Below, piece after piece: positions 9,605-18,758 of a stretch of DNA of 64,000 nt. The position numbers and the translations under genes were made by a program. The notes under the pieces are model-generated. The model had not been told where the DNA came from, ran no database searches, and saw only the letters and a program-made list of their open reading frames with translations. Source of the DNA: CAVSJA01 sp963728145 (lineage in GTDB: Bacteria > Bacteroidota > Bacteroidia > Chitinophagales > Chitinophagaceae); the NCBI GenBank assembly GCA_963728145.1, contig CAVSJA010000003.1, positions 297,384 through 361,383 of the forward strand, in the 5' to 3' direction. The first letter of the stretch is position 1. Every line of letters begins with the position of its first letter.

Positions 9605-9756
9605 AAGCGGTTAGCTTCTTGCCTCGTTTTAGTTATTATTGTTTTTTATTTAGATTTTTCTTTTATTAGTTAAGTTTATTTTTAATTCAGTTTTTATTAT
9701 TTCGTTCTAAGAAGTTAACTCTTGTAGAGAGGGCAGCGTAAAAGCTGCCCTTTTTT
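9605..9756 (+). ncRNA. Candidate small RNA, U-rich, about 150 nt
   Basis: A promoter-like element (9569-9598) is followed by ~150 bases with no ATG-started frame, strongly T-rich (long TTTTATT runs), and then a perfect terminator, GGGCAGC / GCTGCCC with loop GTAAAA and six T (9731-9756). AAGAAGTTAACTC just before the terminator can fold with upstream AGTTAAG. I do not recognise the family; 6S RNA seems unlikely because no long closing stem is visible. The promoter plus terminator around a gene-free interval is the evidence. Confidence 0.45.
9731..9756 (+). terminator. Intrinsic terminator
   Basis: Perfect 7-base stem GGGCAGC / GCTGCCC, 6-base loop, then TTTTTT. It ends the candidate small RNA; no coding gene lies upstream on this strand. 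Confidence 0.75.
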
Positions 9757-9854
9757 ATTTACATTTTATACTTGCAGCTATCTTAAACAGGATACCACAC
9801 TAAAATAAACCCCCTCCATTGTGTTGAGGGCGTTGCTTACTAGATATAGGTAGA

Positions 9855-10052
9855 TTACTTTTTAAGGATTGATTCCGGGCTGATGATAATATCATTGTCA
9901 CTAACTTTTGGTGGGTCACTTTTCTTGGCATTTGCCCAGAACTTAAATAAAGAAGCATTGTCCTCCATCATTTGTCTTAGTCTTTCCATGGGAGATTTAG
10001 AAAGCCAGATTTTCAGCTGCAGATCTTTAATATGTTGTGGAGTATCGGTCAT
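9855..10052 (-). CDS. Hypothetical protein, 65 aa
   Basis: Short soluble protein, MTDTPQHIKDLQLKIWLSK at the start, charged and probably helical through residues 8-45, then a Pro/Ser-rich tail. No known domain recognised. The segment LSKSPMERLRQMMEDN suggests an amphipathic helix, common in small Bacteroidetes proteins and antitoxin-like proteins, but no toxin partner is adjacent. Start chosen at the first ATG; an ORF on the other strand here is taken as a shadow. Confidence 0.5.
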   Translation of the reverse strand: MTDTPQHIKDLQLKIWLSKSPMERLRQMMEDNASLFKFWANAKKSDPPKVSDNDIIISPESILKK

Positions 10053-10238
10053 TGCTTTAATAGGTTAAAGGTATGTATTTTAAGTTTTTCTAACCATAAC
10101 GTCTACGAAATGCGACGATACAAAAAGCTAATAAGATAAATTGTGACTATGATAGTTGGAAAGAATGAATAGTTTTGACTAATACAGTAATACTGATGAT
10201 AGCCGATATTTATTAAGAGTCAACTATGAAATAATTCA

Positions 10239-11537
10239 ATGAGATTATTAGTTTTTGTCCTGACTTTTATAATGACCCAAATTTCTTTTGGCCAATCGCT
10301 CCAACAAAAATTTGTAGTGGACGACATTACTAATTTTTGGAACGCTTTTGAAAAAATTACCTCTACAAAAGATAGCTCACAACAATATCAATTCCTTCGT
10401 GATTATTACATAAACAAAGGGACGGAGGGACTAAAGAGTTTAATTGAAGTACGCCACTACACAGAAAAAGAATTCATAGAAGTTATAAATTCCTATCCGA
10501 AGTTTTGGGCTTCTATGAAAGAAAAAACACTGACAGTTCAAAACCTCAAGCCTGAAATTGAGACTGACATTCTGAAGCTCAAACAAGCTTATCCTGACCT
10601 CAAACCAGCTACAATTTATTTTACCGTCGGTGCATTTAGAACAAACGGTACGATCCAGGACAAAAAAGTACTGATCGGCAGTGAAATGGCGCTGGCGGAT
10701 TCCTCAACAGTAGTTGATGAACTTCCCACTCGTCTACATTCTTATTACAGAGAGTACCATCCTAGAAAAAATTTAGCCTTCCTATGCACACATGAATACA
10801 TCCATACGCAACAGAAGGAAATGGTTGAAAATCTTTTATCAATGTGCCTTTATGAAGGAGTTGCCGAATTTGTAGCGAGTTTGGTTACAGGCAAAAAATC
10901 AAATATTCCTGCTATTGAATTTGGAAAAGCAAATCGAGACAAGATAGTAAAACAATTTGTAGCCGACCTTTTTACAATGAGCAGTAATTACAATTGGCTA
11001 TGGGCAGAAAACAAAAACGATTTCAAGGTAAGAGATTTGGGTTATTACATCGGTTACGAGATTTGCGAACGGTATTACAATTCATCAAAAGACAAGGCAA
11101 AAGCAATTAAAGACCTTATTGAACTTGATTATACCAATGAGAAAGAAGTTGAAGATTTAGTGAATTCAACAAATCTTTTACCAAAAACATTGGATGAATT
11201 AAACAAAGATTATGAAGAACAACGTCCCAGAGTTGTTTCCATAAAGCCGTTTAAGAATGGCAGCAAAAATGTAAAACCGGGATTGATAAAGATTACAGTA
11301 ATGTTTTCTAAGCCATTAAACGGATACAATACGGGCATTGATTTTGGTCCACTTGGGGTAGAGGCAATCCCTAAAATCAGCACAGAAAGAATTTGGGCAA
11401 AAGACGCGAAGTCCTGGACATTTGAAGCAGACTTGAAGCCCAACACTCATTATCAAATACTAATTTCAAATAACTTCAGGACAAAAGAGGGGATAAGATT
11501 GAAGTCATTTCTAATAGATTTTTCAACGGGGAACTGA
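10239..11537 (+). CDS. Secreted putative zinc metallopeptidase with Ig-like C-terminal domain
   Basis: A 432-residue protein with a signal peptide (MRLLVFVLTFIMTQISFGQS, cleavage likely near residue 18). The middle carries a gluzincin-like active site: CTHEYIHTQQ (HExxH, about residues 185-194) and, some 25 residues on, LYEGVAEFVAS supplying the likely third zinc ligand Glu. This arrangement resembles DUF2268-type predicted proteases. After a helical spacer, residues about 335-430 (VVSIKPFKNGSKNVKPGLIKITVMFSKPLNG) look like a bacterial SbsA-type Ig domain. Export to the periplasm or surface is inferred; substrate unknown. It stands alone with gaps on both sides. Confidence 0.7.
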   Translation: MRLLVFVLTFIMTQISFGQSLQQKFVVDDITNFWNAFEKITSTKDSSQQYQFLRDYYINKGTEGLKSLIEVRHYTEKEFIEVINSYPKFWASMKEKTLTVQNLKPEIETDILKLKQAYPDLKPATIYFTVGAFRTNGTIQDKKVLIGSEMALADSSTVVDELPTRLHSYYREYHPRKNLAFLCTHEYIHTQQKEMVENLLSMCLYEGVAEFVASLVTGKKSNIPAIEFGKANRDKIVKQFVADLFTMSSNYNWLWAENKNDFKVRDLGYYIGYEICERYYNSSKDKAKAIKDLIELDYTNEKEVEDLVNSTNLLPKTLDELNKDYEEQRPRVVSIKPFKNGSKNVKPGLIKITVMFSKPLNGYNTGIDFGPLGVEAIPKISTERIWAKDAKSWTFEADLKPNTHYQILISNNFRTKEGIRLKSFLIDFSTGN

Positions 11538-11883
11538 ATAGAACACTACGACTTTTGAATATTGTTGACGAACACCCGGTAAACACATATCGCTTATCAG
11601 CTGCATCCCTAACCTTCGGGACGGCTGAACGAACATAACCGAACTTTGGAATATACGATCAGCTTTCTACCTTTACGCACCGAAAGTACTGGACTGAAGT
11701 AACTAGTAATATCAGCACCAGTAGAAGGCCCTGGACCTTGCATGCAATTTCCAAACAGGATCTCTTAACTACCAAAACACTTATGATTTAGAAATATAAA
11801 AAACAGCCACATTAGAACGGACATACCCAGATAAACGACACATCAAACACCTTAATAATTTGACCAACTAACAAATCACACAA
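11538..11883. other. Intergenic, no feature recognised
   Basis: About 345 bases without a credible frame, hairpin or promoter that I can support. A short CCTTCGGGACGGCTG stretch resembles Bacteroidetes palindrome debris but does not form a clear element. Confidence 0.4.
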
Positions 11884-12760
11884 ATGGCAGAAAGCACAGA
11901 TACCTCTGACGGAGCTATAGAAAATTCACCAAATACTGGGTCGGAGAAACCACTTGATAACTCTTCTATAGAGACTGAAAACATTACTCCAAAACATGAA
12001 ACTCAAAATATGGAAACTCATGCCCCGCACCTGCATCGTGCTCCAGGAAAAAAAATCTGGCATTACTTCTATGAATTTTTAATGTTGTTCCTTGCCGTGT
12101 TTTGCGGTTTCCTGGCAGAAAATGAAAGAGAGCATTTTATAGAACATAGAAGAGAGAAGCAGTATGTAAAATCTTTTATTGAGGATTTGAAATCAGATAT
12201 CGGCAATTACAATCGCCAGATCCGGTTCAGGACAATCAGCCAGGAGAGAGCTGATTCCCTGATCGTTCTTCTGTTGAGTCCCGAAAGAAATAAGCATGTT
12301 GATTCAATTTATGTTTGGGTTGAGCGGGTGGGGAGAGGAAATCTCTTTCTTTATAATGATCGAACGATACAACAATTAAAAAATTCAGGCGGCATGCGTC
12401 TTATAAGAAATCAGGGTGCTTCCGACCTTATTATGCAATACGATCAACTCGTAAGGGATATGCAAGGCGCTGAACTAATCCGTGAGGAGATCCTCACCAG
12501 ATTTCAGAGAAATTTCCTCGTACGTACTAGATGCTGCAATTTTTTATTCCATGGAGGATACAGTCAGTGAAATCAGCAATAAAAGACCCAAAGAAAATTC
12601 GAAATTGTTTTCGGAAAACCCTGAAACCATCAATCGTCTTTGTTACTGGGCAAATCGTTTTCGTATTGCAAACCGACAAGTCATCGTCAAACAGACCGAT
12701 TTAAAAAACAGTGCTATACGAATAATGGAATTTCATAGAGTAGTATATAAATTGGACTAA
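11884..12760 (+). CDS. Membrane-anchored protein of unknown function, frameshifted
   Basis: Begins with a ~45-residue acidic, Ser/Thr-rich cytosolic region, then KKIWHYFYEFLMLFLAVFCGFLAENEREH (residues 57-85), a single membrane helix with the HYFYEFLMLFLAVFCGF pattern seen in a family of Bacteroidetes proteins of unknown role. A long helical region follows (EKQYVKSFIEDLKSDIGNYN). Near 12515 the frame shifts: the first frame ends at 12570 with unrelated residues, while the adjacent frame carries on as SYVLDAAIFYSMEDTVSEISN to 12760. Joined, the protein is ~290 residues. The indel is probably a sequencing error. Confidence 0.6.
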
Positions 12761-12787
12761 AAGAAAAATACTAGTGAAGCTAATAAC

Positions 12788-13090
12788 ATGAACTATGAGA
12801 TTTTACTGTTACTAATTCTTGCAATAGTCATATTAGTATTTAAACGTTGGGTTTTCGATATGAAACGCAAACGTCGTCGTGACTATTACAGGAATGAATA
12901 TCTTAAATCAGACGCATGGAAGCGGAAGCGTTATGTAGTGCTCAAGAGGGATAACTGGCGCTGCGTGTATTGTGGTGGACGTGCTACCCAAGTCCATCAC
13001 AAGAAATATGCAAGAAGGAACATCGGAAAGGAGCCAATCGAATGGCTGGTCTCGATCTGCAAGCATTGTCACGACTCCCAACATCATTAA
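12788..13090 (+). CDS. Membrane-anchored HNH endonuclease-like protein
   Basis: 100 residues. A hydrophobic N-terminus (residues 5-19) and a highly basic linker (KRWVFDMKRKRRRDYYR) precede an HNH module: WKRKRYVVLKRDNWRCVYCGG with its first CxxC zinc pair, then QVHHKKYARR (HH catalytic segment) and CKHCHDSQHH with the second CxxC pair and terminal His. This is the compact zinc-HNH fold that nicks DNA. An N-terminal membrane anchor is uncommon for the family; the basic run after it predicts the nuclease domain stays cytosolic. Gene starts 27 bases after the preceding membrane protein and may be co-transcribed. Confidence 0.75.
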   Translation: MNYEILLLLILAIVILVFKRWVFDMKRKRRRDYYRNEYLKSDAWKRKRYVVLKRDNWRCVYCGGRATQVHHKKYARRNIGKEPIEWLVSICKHCHDSQHH

Positions 13091-13351
13091 GGAAATAAAA
13101 GCCTGCCAGAAGGCAGGTCATAGACGTTTTTCGATGCGTTACAAGCCAACATAGCTCACCTGAACTTTGACAAAACATTCGAGCTGAACTGCTAATTCAA
13201 ACACTCCAGGTTCTATATTACTTCCTCCATTCAGGCAAATCCACCTGCCCATTCTACCCCTATCCGGTATTTTCTGATTTTCTCGAAAAAAACTCCCAAA
13301 AACTGTGATTTTTTAATACCGCCTCCGAATCATTAAGAAATAATCAAAAAA

Positions 13352-14068
13352 ATGAAAAAAATAATCTTATCTGTTGCCGTTTCGGTGCTTTCTATTGGTA
13401 CTCTTCCAGCTCAATCTATTGACGAAATAGTTACCAAGAATCTAAACGCTATCGGCGGTGTTGCGAAACTTCATGAGGTTAAATCTGTGACAATGGAAAC
13501 AACCATAAAACTACAAGGACTCGAAATTGAAAACCTGACAACCATATTGGTAGGTAAGGCGGTGAGAAGTGATTCAAAAATTATGGGAAATAGTTTGGTA
13601 CAGGCGTTTGACGGTACAACGGCATGGGCAATTACCCCTGTAATGATGGGCGGGACTGGTGAATCCCAGGTAATGTCAGAAGAAATGTCTAAAAGCGTAA
13701 TAAGCCAGATAGACCCATTCCCTTTATTAGATTATACCAAAAAAGGTTCAAGGGTAGAGCTTTTGGCTCCTGAAAAAGTAAGAGATAAAGATGCATACCA
13801 TTTAAAATTATCTCCGACTGCGGGCGCTGAGTCTGAAATCTGGATAGATGTTGCAAGTGGCCTGGTGACAAAATTAAAAACTATACAAAATGGGCAGGAA
13901 GTTGAAGTGTTTTTTTCAAATTATACAGTGATTGAAGGAATAAACTTCGCCATGAGTATGGAAACTTCAAACCCCATGGCTGGTGTCATTACTATTGACA
14001 CCAAAACGGTGAAACTTAATACTGCAATTGATGAATCAATTTTTAAAATGCCAATCGCAAAAAAATAA
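13352..14068 (+). CDS. LolA-like outer-membrane lipoprotein-sorting family protein
   Basis: 238 residues with a signal peptide (MKKIILSVAVSVLSIGTLPAQ). The rest is beta-rich and begins SIDEIVTKNLNAIGGVAKLHEVKSVTMET, the opening seen in Bacteroidetes LolA-superfamily periplasmic proteins, followed by AFDGTTAWAITP and ESEIWIDVASGLVTKLKT. It probably binds a lipid or hydrophobic ligand; the assignment is by pattern, not motif. It starts an apparent four-gene set with an esterase, a sigma factor and a membrane protein (13352-16197), all on the same strand with tiny gaps. Confidence 0.65.
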   Translation: MKKIILSVAVSVLSIGTLPAQSIDEIVTKNLNAIGGVAKLHEVKSVTMETTIKLQGLEIENLTTILVGKAVRSDSKIMGNSLVQAFDGTTAWAITPVMMGGTGESQVMSEEMSKSVISQIDPFPLLDYTKKGSRVELLAPEKVRDKDAYHLKLSPTAGAESEIWIDVASGLVTKLKTIQNGQEVEVFFSNYTVIEGINFAMSMETSNPMAGVITIDTKTVKLNTAIDESIFKMPIAKK

Positions 14069-14072
14069 AATC

Positions 14073-14969
14073 ATGAAACAGATCAATTTAATCGTTATAA
14101 ATATTATCTTCTTGGCTGGTGTGAGCTTGTGTTCAGAAAAATCGATGGGGCAAAATTTAATCCAAACCGCAAATCAAGTTGCAAAAAGACATATTATTAA
14201 ATCAGTTTTCAATGATAAAACGTATGAGTTGTACGTTTCGCTTCCAAAAAAATATTCAGAACAAGACACGTTGCATTATCCCGTATTATTTGTTTTAGAT
14301 GGCAAATTTGCTTTCAAATCGATGAGTTCCATCCGGGAAGGGCTGGATCTGGGAAAAGAAATCAAAGACATAATAATCGTTAGCATTGACATCAATAGCA
14401 TTATAGACGCGGATTGGTTTGCCAGCCGGTACAATGATTTTACGCCATCAAGTATTCTCCAGGCTGATACGCTTTGGTCAAAAATCATGAACATCCCGGA
14501 AGGAAAACTAAAATCAGGCGGGGCAGAAAGTTTTTTGAATATATTGGAAAAAGAAATGATACCCTATATTAATGATCATTACAAAACTACGGCTGACCGT
14601 GGCTTATCTGGACATTCATTGGGAGGACTGTTTGCAGGATATTGTCTTTTGAAAAGGCCAGGTTTATTTAAAAGATATGGCATAAACAGCCCTTCTTTTT
14701 GGTGGAATAATAGTGAACTGGTGCGAAAAGAAGAATATTATGCAAGCCAGCATGAAGAGTTATCCGCCAAAGTGTTTTTTTCAGTAGGTGGCTCTGAAGA
14801 TCCCATGATGCTTGCTCCGTTCAATGCTTTTACGAACTCAATAAAAAATCGTAATTACAAAGGTTTGTCTATGACGGTAAAAATATTTGATGAGGAAACA
14901 CATGTTTCAGTAGTACCAGCAGGTGGCAGTAGAACCCTGAGAGTGTTGTATGGTTCTAATGTTAAATAA
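14073..14969 (+). CDS. Alpha/beta hydrolase, Fes/IroE esterase type
   Basis: 298-residue hydrolase. N-terminal hydrophobic segment (MKQINLIVINIIFLAGVSLC) is a signal peptide. The body has HYPVLFVLDGKFAF (strand before the oxyanion turn), IIVSIDINS, the nucleophile elbow GHSLGGLFAGY (Ser near residue 180) and a late acid/His region SVGGSEDPMM ... DEETHVSVVPAG. This is the COG2819-type predicted hydrolase related to enterochelin esterases. The start at 14073 is preferred over an upstream in-frame Met because it begins the signal peptide, five bases after the previous stop. Confidence 0.75.
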   Translation: MKQINLIVINIIFLAGVSLCSEKSMGQNLIQTANQVAKRHIIKSVFNDKTYELYVSLPKKYSEQDTLHYPVLFVLDGKFAFKSMSSIREGLDLGKEIKDIIIVSIDINSIIDADWFASRYNDFTPSSILQADTLWSKIMNIPEGKLKSGGAESFLNILEKEMIPYINDHYKTTADRGLSGHSLGGLFAGYCLLKRPGLFKRYGINSPSFWWNNSELVRKEEYYASQHEELSAKVFFSVGGSEDPMMLAPFNAFTNSIKNRNYKGLSMTVKIFDEETHVSVVPAGGSRTLRVLYGSNVK

Positions 14970-14994
14970 ACTCAAAAGCAAATCAACACCAGGA

Positions 14995-15492
14995 ATGACA
15001 ACAAAGGACCAGGAATTCACAAGGCTCATAAAAGAAAACAAAGGGATCATTTATAAAATTTGCAACTCTTATTGTGCCGACAAAATAGATAGAGATGATC
15101 TGGCACAGGAAATTATTTACAACTTGTGGAAATCGTATAACAGCTTTAATGCTGAGTTTAAATTTTCAACCTGGATGTATCGAATTGCTTTGAATGTGGC
15201 AATTTCATTTTATCGCCGGGAAAAGAAATTCAAATATCATGATACAATTTCAGAAGGCTTAATTGTTTTTGAAGAAGATCCAGAGGATGAAAATGAAGTT
15301 GCAACTAATGTCCAGCTATTGCAGGGTTTCATAAATCAATTGAAAGAAATTGACAAGGCAATTATTCTCCTGTATTTGGACGATAAATCACATCGAGAAA
15401 TTTCAGAGATTACGGGCTTTACAGAAACAAATGTGGCAACTAGAATCAATCGCATTAAAGACAAACTAAGAACAAATTTTTCAAATAAATAA
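14995..15492 (+). CDS. RNA polymerase sigma-70 family (ECF-like) sigma factor
   Basis: Directs RNA polymerase to a small promoter set. Region 2 is visible as DRDDLAQEIIYNLWKSYNSFNAEFKFSTWMYRIALNVAISFYRR and region 4 as LKEIDKAIILLYLDDKSHREISEITGFTETNVATRINRIKDKL, the helix-turn-helix that reads the -35 element. About 165 residues with the start at 14995 (MTTKDQEFTRLI); an upstream start at 14950 would overlap the esterase gene by 20 bases. The membrane protein 11 bases downstream is likely its anti-sigma partner. Confidence 0.88.
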   Translation: MTTKDQEFTRLIKENKGIIYKICNSYCADKIDRDDLAQEIIYNLWKSYNSFNAEFKFSTWMYRIALNVAISFYRREKKFKYHDTISEGLIVFEEDPEDENEVATNVQLLQGFINQLKEIDKAIILLYLDDKSHREISEITGFTETNVATRINRIKDKLRTNFSNK

Positions 15493-15503
15493 ATTTAAGA
15501 ATC

Positions 15504-16197
15504 ATGGAATTAGATGAATTAAAAACGGCCTGGCTTTCTAATGATGAAAAATTAGAGAGAAAGCTTAAAACTGAATGAGCAAAGCATAGAGTTAATTCAG
15601 ACCCAGAAAGTAGCATCAAAACTAGCGCCATTGTATCGCCAACGGGTGATTGAGTGTATATTTCATTCAATAGCAATAGTATTATTGATCGCGTTTCTAA
15701 TCATGAATATTACTGAACTGCCTTACGCAATTTCAGCAATTGCTTTATTGGCGTTTTATGTAACTACTTTTATAAATGCCCTAAAGCAAATTAACCTAAT
15801 AAAAAATATGGATTTCAATAGTGACCTGGCGACAATGCAAAGTTCGTTGGTAATGCTACAAACGCATATTATTAACTATGCCAAATTAGCTATATTGTTT
15901 ATCCCAACATTTTTAGCTTACCCGGTAGTTATAACAAAGGTCATCAAGGACTTTGATATTAGAGCCCTGGCTGATTTCGATATAATGGAAAGTTCAAATG
16001 GAAGTTGGTGGACTGTAGAACTGGTGGCGTTGATTATTTTAGTTCCACTGGGCATTTGGTTTTATAAGGAAGTATCCAATAAAAATATGGATAAGAAGTG
16101 GGTGAAAAACTTCATTCAGAAATCAACAGGAACAAGAGTAGCAAAGGCTTTGGAGTTTTTGAATGAATTGCAACATTTAAAACATAACATCAAATGA
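15504..16197 (+). CDS. Membrane protein, possible anti-sigma factor, frameshifted
   Basis: Starts MELDELKTAWLSNDEKLERKL, an N-terminal helical motif repeatedly seen in small Bacteroidetes membrane proteins encoded right after ECF sigma factors. A frameshift near 15570 interrupts it; the other frame goes on as LNEQSIELIQTQKVASKLAPLYRQRV. Four hydrophobic segments follow (about FHSIAIVLLIAFLIM, YAISAIALLAFYV, LAILFIPTFLAYPVV, ELVALIILVPLGIWF). Role as sigma inhibitor is inferred from position only; no known anti-sigma domain (such as a zinc ZAS motif) is visible. Confidence 0.6.
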
Positions 16198-16396
16198 AAT
16201 ATGTTGTTGGATGGAAAGAAACGCATCGCATAACTTCTTATGATCAATTAATGTAACTTTAATCAGTAGTAGTCACGGGTGACGATTTTCAAATACCCCC
16301 ACAACTTGTCCCGCGAAAGGCGGGAGCGCCGGGCCGTAGCCGTTAGCGGCAAGTGTATGAAAGATCACATAATCTTTACAACAGACAAACAATTTA

Positions 16397-17107
16397 ATGA
16401 GCGAAGACAAAGAAATGTCGAGACTGGTAAGAATAACAAGCATTGCGACAATGTTAAAGTCGAAACGTGTTTTGACAGCAACAGAGATTGCAGACAAATT
16501 TGCCATCAGCATTAGGACTGTTTATAGAGATATCAGAGCATTACAAAATTCAGGGGTTCCAATTATCACGATTGAGGGTAAAGGTTATTCCCTCATGGAT
16601 GGTTACACGCTTCCCCCACTTATGTTTTCAGAGGCAGAAGCAAATGCCCTTATTACTGCTGAGTATTTAGTTAAAGAAGCAAAAGACAGCTCACTTAGAA
16701 AAAACTTTGAAGAAGCATTAACCAAAATAAAGGCAATATTTCGCTACAACATTAAAGAAAAAAGCGAATTGCTATCGGATAGAATGTTTGTCTTAAAACC
16801 TGTTGGTGGAAACAACGCAAGTCATTCTCTTTCAGACCTTCAATTAGCAATTACAAATAATATTGTTACTAAAATTGAATATCAAAAACCTGATAATACT
16901 TCATCAACTTCACGGACAATAGAACCAGTTGCCATCTACTACTCTAATGAAAACTGGATACTTATTGCCTGGTGCAGATTACGCAATGATTACCGGGCTT
17001 TCCGTATTGACCGAATGAAGAAAATAGAATTTCACACTGCGACTTTTAGGGATAGAAAATTTGGCTTAAAGGAATATTTTAGCTGCTGCACAGAAAATAT
17101 ATTTTAG
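16397..17107 (+). CDS. YafY-type HTH and WYL-domain transcriptional regulator
   Basis: DNA-binding regulator with an N-terminal HTH (RLVRITSIATMLKSKRVLTATEIADKFAISIRTVYRDIRALQNSG, about residues 9-55) and a C-terminal WYL sensor domain (IEPVAIYYSNENWILIAWCRLRNDYRAFRIDRM, about 175-207). LPPLMFSEAEANAL between them is characteristic of the YafY group. WYL domains bind ligands or nucleic acids; the ligand is unknown. A VOC protein gene follows in the same direction 66 bases on, the usual pairing for this group and a probable target. The start may be the internal MSRLVRITS at 16415. Confidence 0.87.
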   Translation: MSEDKEMSRLVRITSIATMLKSKRVLTATEIADKFAISIRTVYRDIRALQNSGVPIITIEGKGYSLMDGYTLPPLMFSEAEANALITAEYLVKEAKDSSLRKNFEEALTKIKAIFRYNIKEKSELLSDRMFVLKPVGGNNASHSLSDLQLAITNNIVTKIEYQKPDNTSSTSRTIEPVAIYYSNENWILIAWCRLRNDYRAFRIDRMKKIEFHTATFRDRKFGLKEYFSCCTENIF

Positions 17108-17173
17108 ACCCCTGACATACCCTTGTCATTAACCGCTTTCATCTTTGCATTATTAATCAAAAAATAATGCTAA

Positions 17174-17545
17174 ATGAAAAGCTCAATTAATTGGTTTGAA
17201 ATTCCAGTAAAAAATTTCAAAAGGGCGAAAGCGTTTTATGGTACTCTATTCAATGCAGACATTGCTGAAATGCCACACCCAAATTTAAAATATGGCATGC
17301 TTCCCTTTGACATGGAAGCTCAAGGTATAGGTGGAGCAATTGTTGAAGGAGAGGGATTTGAACCTTCACAAAAGGGGTCACTTGTCTACTTAAATGGAGG
17401 CGAAGATTTGAGTATACCTCTTTCAAAAGTTGAAAAAGCCGGAGGAAAAGTTTTGATGACAAAAACTTCATTAGGACCAAACGGTTTTATGGCCCAGTTT
17501 TTAGACACCGAAGGCAACAAAATCGCATTGCACTCAATGAAATAG
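17174..17545 (+). CDS. VOC family protein (glyoxalase-like)
   Basis: 123 residues forming one vicinal-oxygen-chelate domain: SINWFEIPVKNFKRAKAFYGTLF at the start, GGAIVEGEG in the middle and GFMAQFLDTEGNKIALHS at the end. Such proteins bind a metal and a small oxygenated substrate or simply bind ligands. It follows a YafY-type regulator and is probably controlled by it. Substrate not predictable from sequence. Confidence 0.85.
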   Translation: MKSSINWFEIPVKNFKRAKAFYGTLFNADIAEMPHPNLKYGMLPFDMEAQGIGGAIVEGEGFEPSQKGSLVYLNGGEDLSIPLSKVEKAGGKVLMTKTSLGPNGFMAQFLDTEGNKIALHSMK

Positions 17546-17557
17546 AATTCACCAATT

Positions 17558-17578
17558 GTGGAGGGCTTGGCCCTCCAC
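17558..17578 (+). terminator. Strong hairpin, likely terminator
   Basis: Perfect 9-base stem GTGGAGGGC / GCCCTCCAC with a TTG loop, 12 bases past the VOC stop codon. Only a weak T-rich tail follows, so termination is probable but not certain. Confidence 0.5.
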
Positions 17579-17691
17579 TAGTTTAAAGTTTTTAAGAATG
17601 AAAGAAAAATGTCAAGGAAGGGATGAAATAATCATTAGCGCATGAAAGGAAAAATATGCAGCGTATTAATTGACAGTTCGTAATTGGAGAA

Positions 17692-17816
17692 ATGGATGCG
17701 AATTGTAAAGTACAGCAAAAGCAAAAGAGAATGTTTAAATACTGTTCGGTCTTGTAACGTTGATTTCAATGGGAAATGGGCCAAGTAAGGAAGACCTAAT
17801 GAAATACGGGTTATAA
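17692..17816 (+). pseudogene. Possible broken small ORF
   Basis: Reading ATG at 17692 gives MDANCKVQQKQKRMFK, then after a one-base shift ILFGLVTLISMGNGPSKEDLMKYGL to a stop at 17814-17816. The joined peptide is ~41 residues with one hydrophobic stretch. It converges on and overlaps the end of the acyltransferase gene. Unrecognised; may be chance. Confidence 0.25.
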
Positions 17817-18758
17817 CCTGGGACTTTCCACCGCTTGTTGTTCATTATCTGGTAAGTTCTCTCCAATCCAATTCTTTGAATACGCGGGATCCCAACTGCG
17901 TTTCCATCTCCGATGGCTCCATAACCACATTTCAGGATTTGAGCGTATTACGTTTTCCATGTAACGTGCATATATCAATGTCAGTTCTCCGTCTTTCAAT
18001 GCAGAGGGATCTTCACAAGCAACTTCGAAAATGCCATGGTAGTAACCACGTTTAGGTTTTACAATTGAGGCAAACAAGACTGGTAAGTTTCCTGCTCTTG
18101 CTCCCCTTTCCGGTCCTGACACAAAAGCCGTAGGCCTGCCAAAAAAACTTGCCCAGTAAGCATTGTTGAGGTTGCCAGGACTCTGGTCAGCAACAAGGCC
18201 CAGGAGATACTGAGTATCTTTGAATTTTTCCATCGATTTACTCATATTGCTCGCAGGAATGAATTTATTTCCATGTCGAACGCGCAGATCATACATAATT
18301 TTCTCTAACACTGCATTGCTTAGAGGCATATACACCACGAGCACCTGGTATTTTGTGTGGAAGCCCAGCACATGATGGCCCCATTCCCAGTTAAATGTAT
18401 GTCCGAGGTGTACCTGGCAACTTTTACCACTCTTAAATAAAGGCTCAATCACTTCCCAGTTGGCGCTTACCCTTTTTTCCAGGAAACGTTTTGAAGCGCT
18501 TACTAATTTAATGGTTTCTATAAATGAATCGATGAGGTTATGATAAAATGCTTTGGCTATTTTGACCCGCTCAGCATTTGACTTTTCCGGGAATGCCATT
18601 TCGAGGTTTTTCATCACTACTTTTTTCCGATAGCCAATTACGTAATAAACAAGCAGGTAAAATCCATCCGAAATGATATACAATATGCGCATCGGTAGGA
18701 GTGAAAGGATGTAAAAGAGACCGAATACAACATAATACATAGGGTTCGAATATACCAA
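17811..18758 (-). CDS. Lipid A biosynthesis acyltransferase (LpxL/HtrB family)
   Basis: Inner-membrane enzyme adding a secondary acyl chain to lipid A or a related lipid. The product (315 residues) has an N-terminal membrane helix (YYVVFGLFYILSLLPMRILYI), the motif GYRKKVVMKNLEMAFPEKS typical of the family at residues 42-60, the catalytic HTFNWEWGHH (H-x4-E, about residues 118-127), a DQSPGN segment with conserved Asp-Gln (about 191) and the late GARAGNLPVLFASI. Length is normal. It stands alone; start at 18758 is the first ATG before the membrane helix. Confidence 0.88.
   Translation of the reverse strand: MVYSNPMYYVVFGLFYILSLLPMRILYIISDGFYLLVYYVIGYRKKVVMKNLEMAFPEKSNAERVKIAKAFYHNLIDSFIETIKLVSASKRFLEKRVSANWEVIEPLFKSGKSCQVHLGHTFNWEWGHHVLGFHTKYQVLVVYMPLSNAVLEKIMYDLRVRHGNKFIPASNMSKSMEKFKDTQYLLGLVADQSPGNLNNAYWASFFGRPTAFVSGPERGARAGNLPVLFASIVKPKRGYYHGIFEVACEDPSALKDGELTLIYARYMENVIRSNPEMWLWSHRRWKRSWDPAYSKNWIGENLPDNEQQAVESPRL

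Noticed and set aside
17123..17147. Promoter-like TTG and CATCTTTG before the VOC gene
   Set aside because: Spacing between elements is only about 14 bases, too short for the Bacteroidetes consensus.
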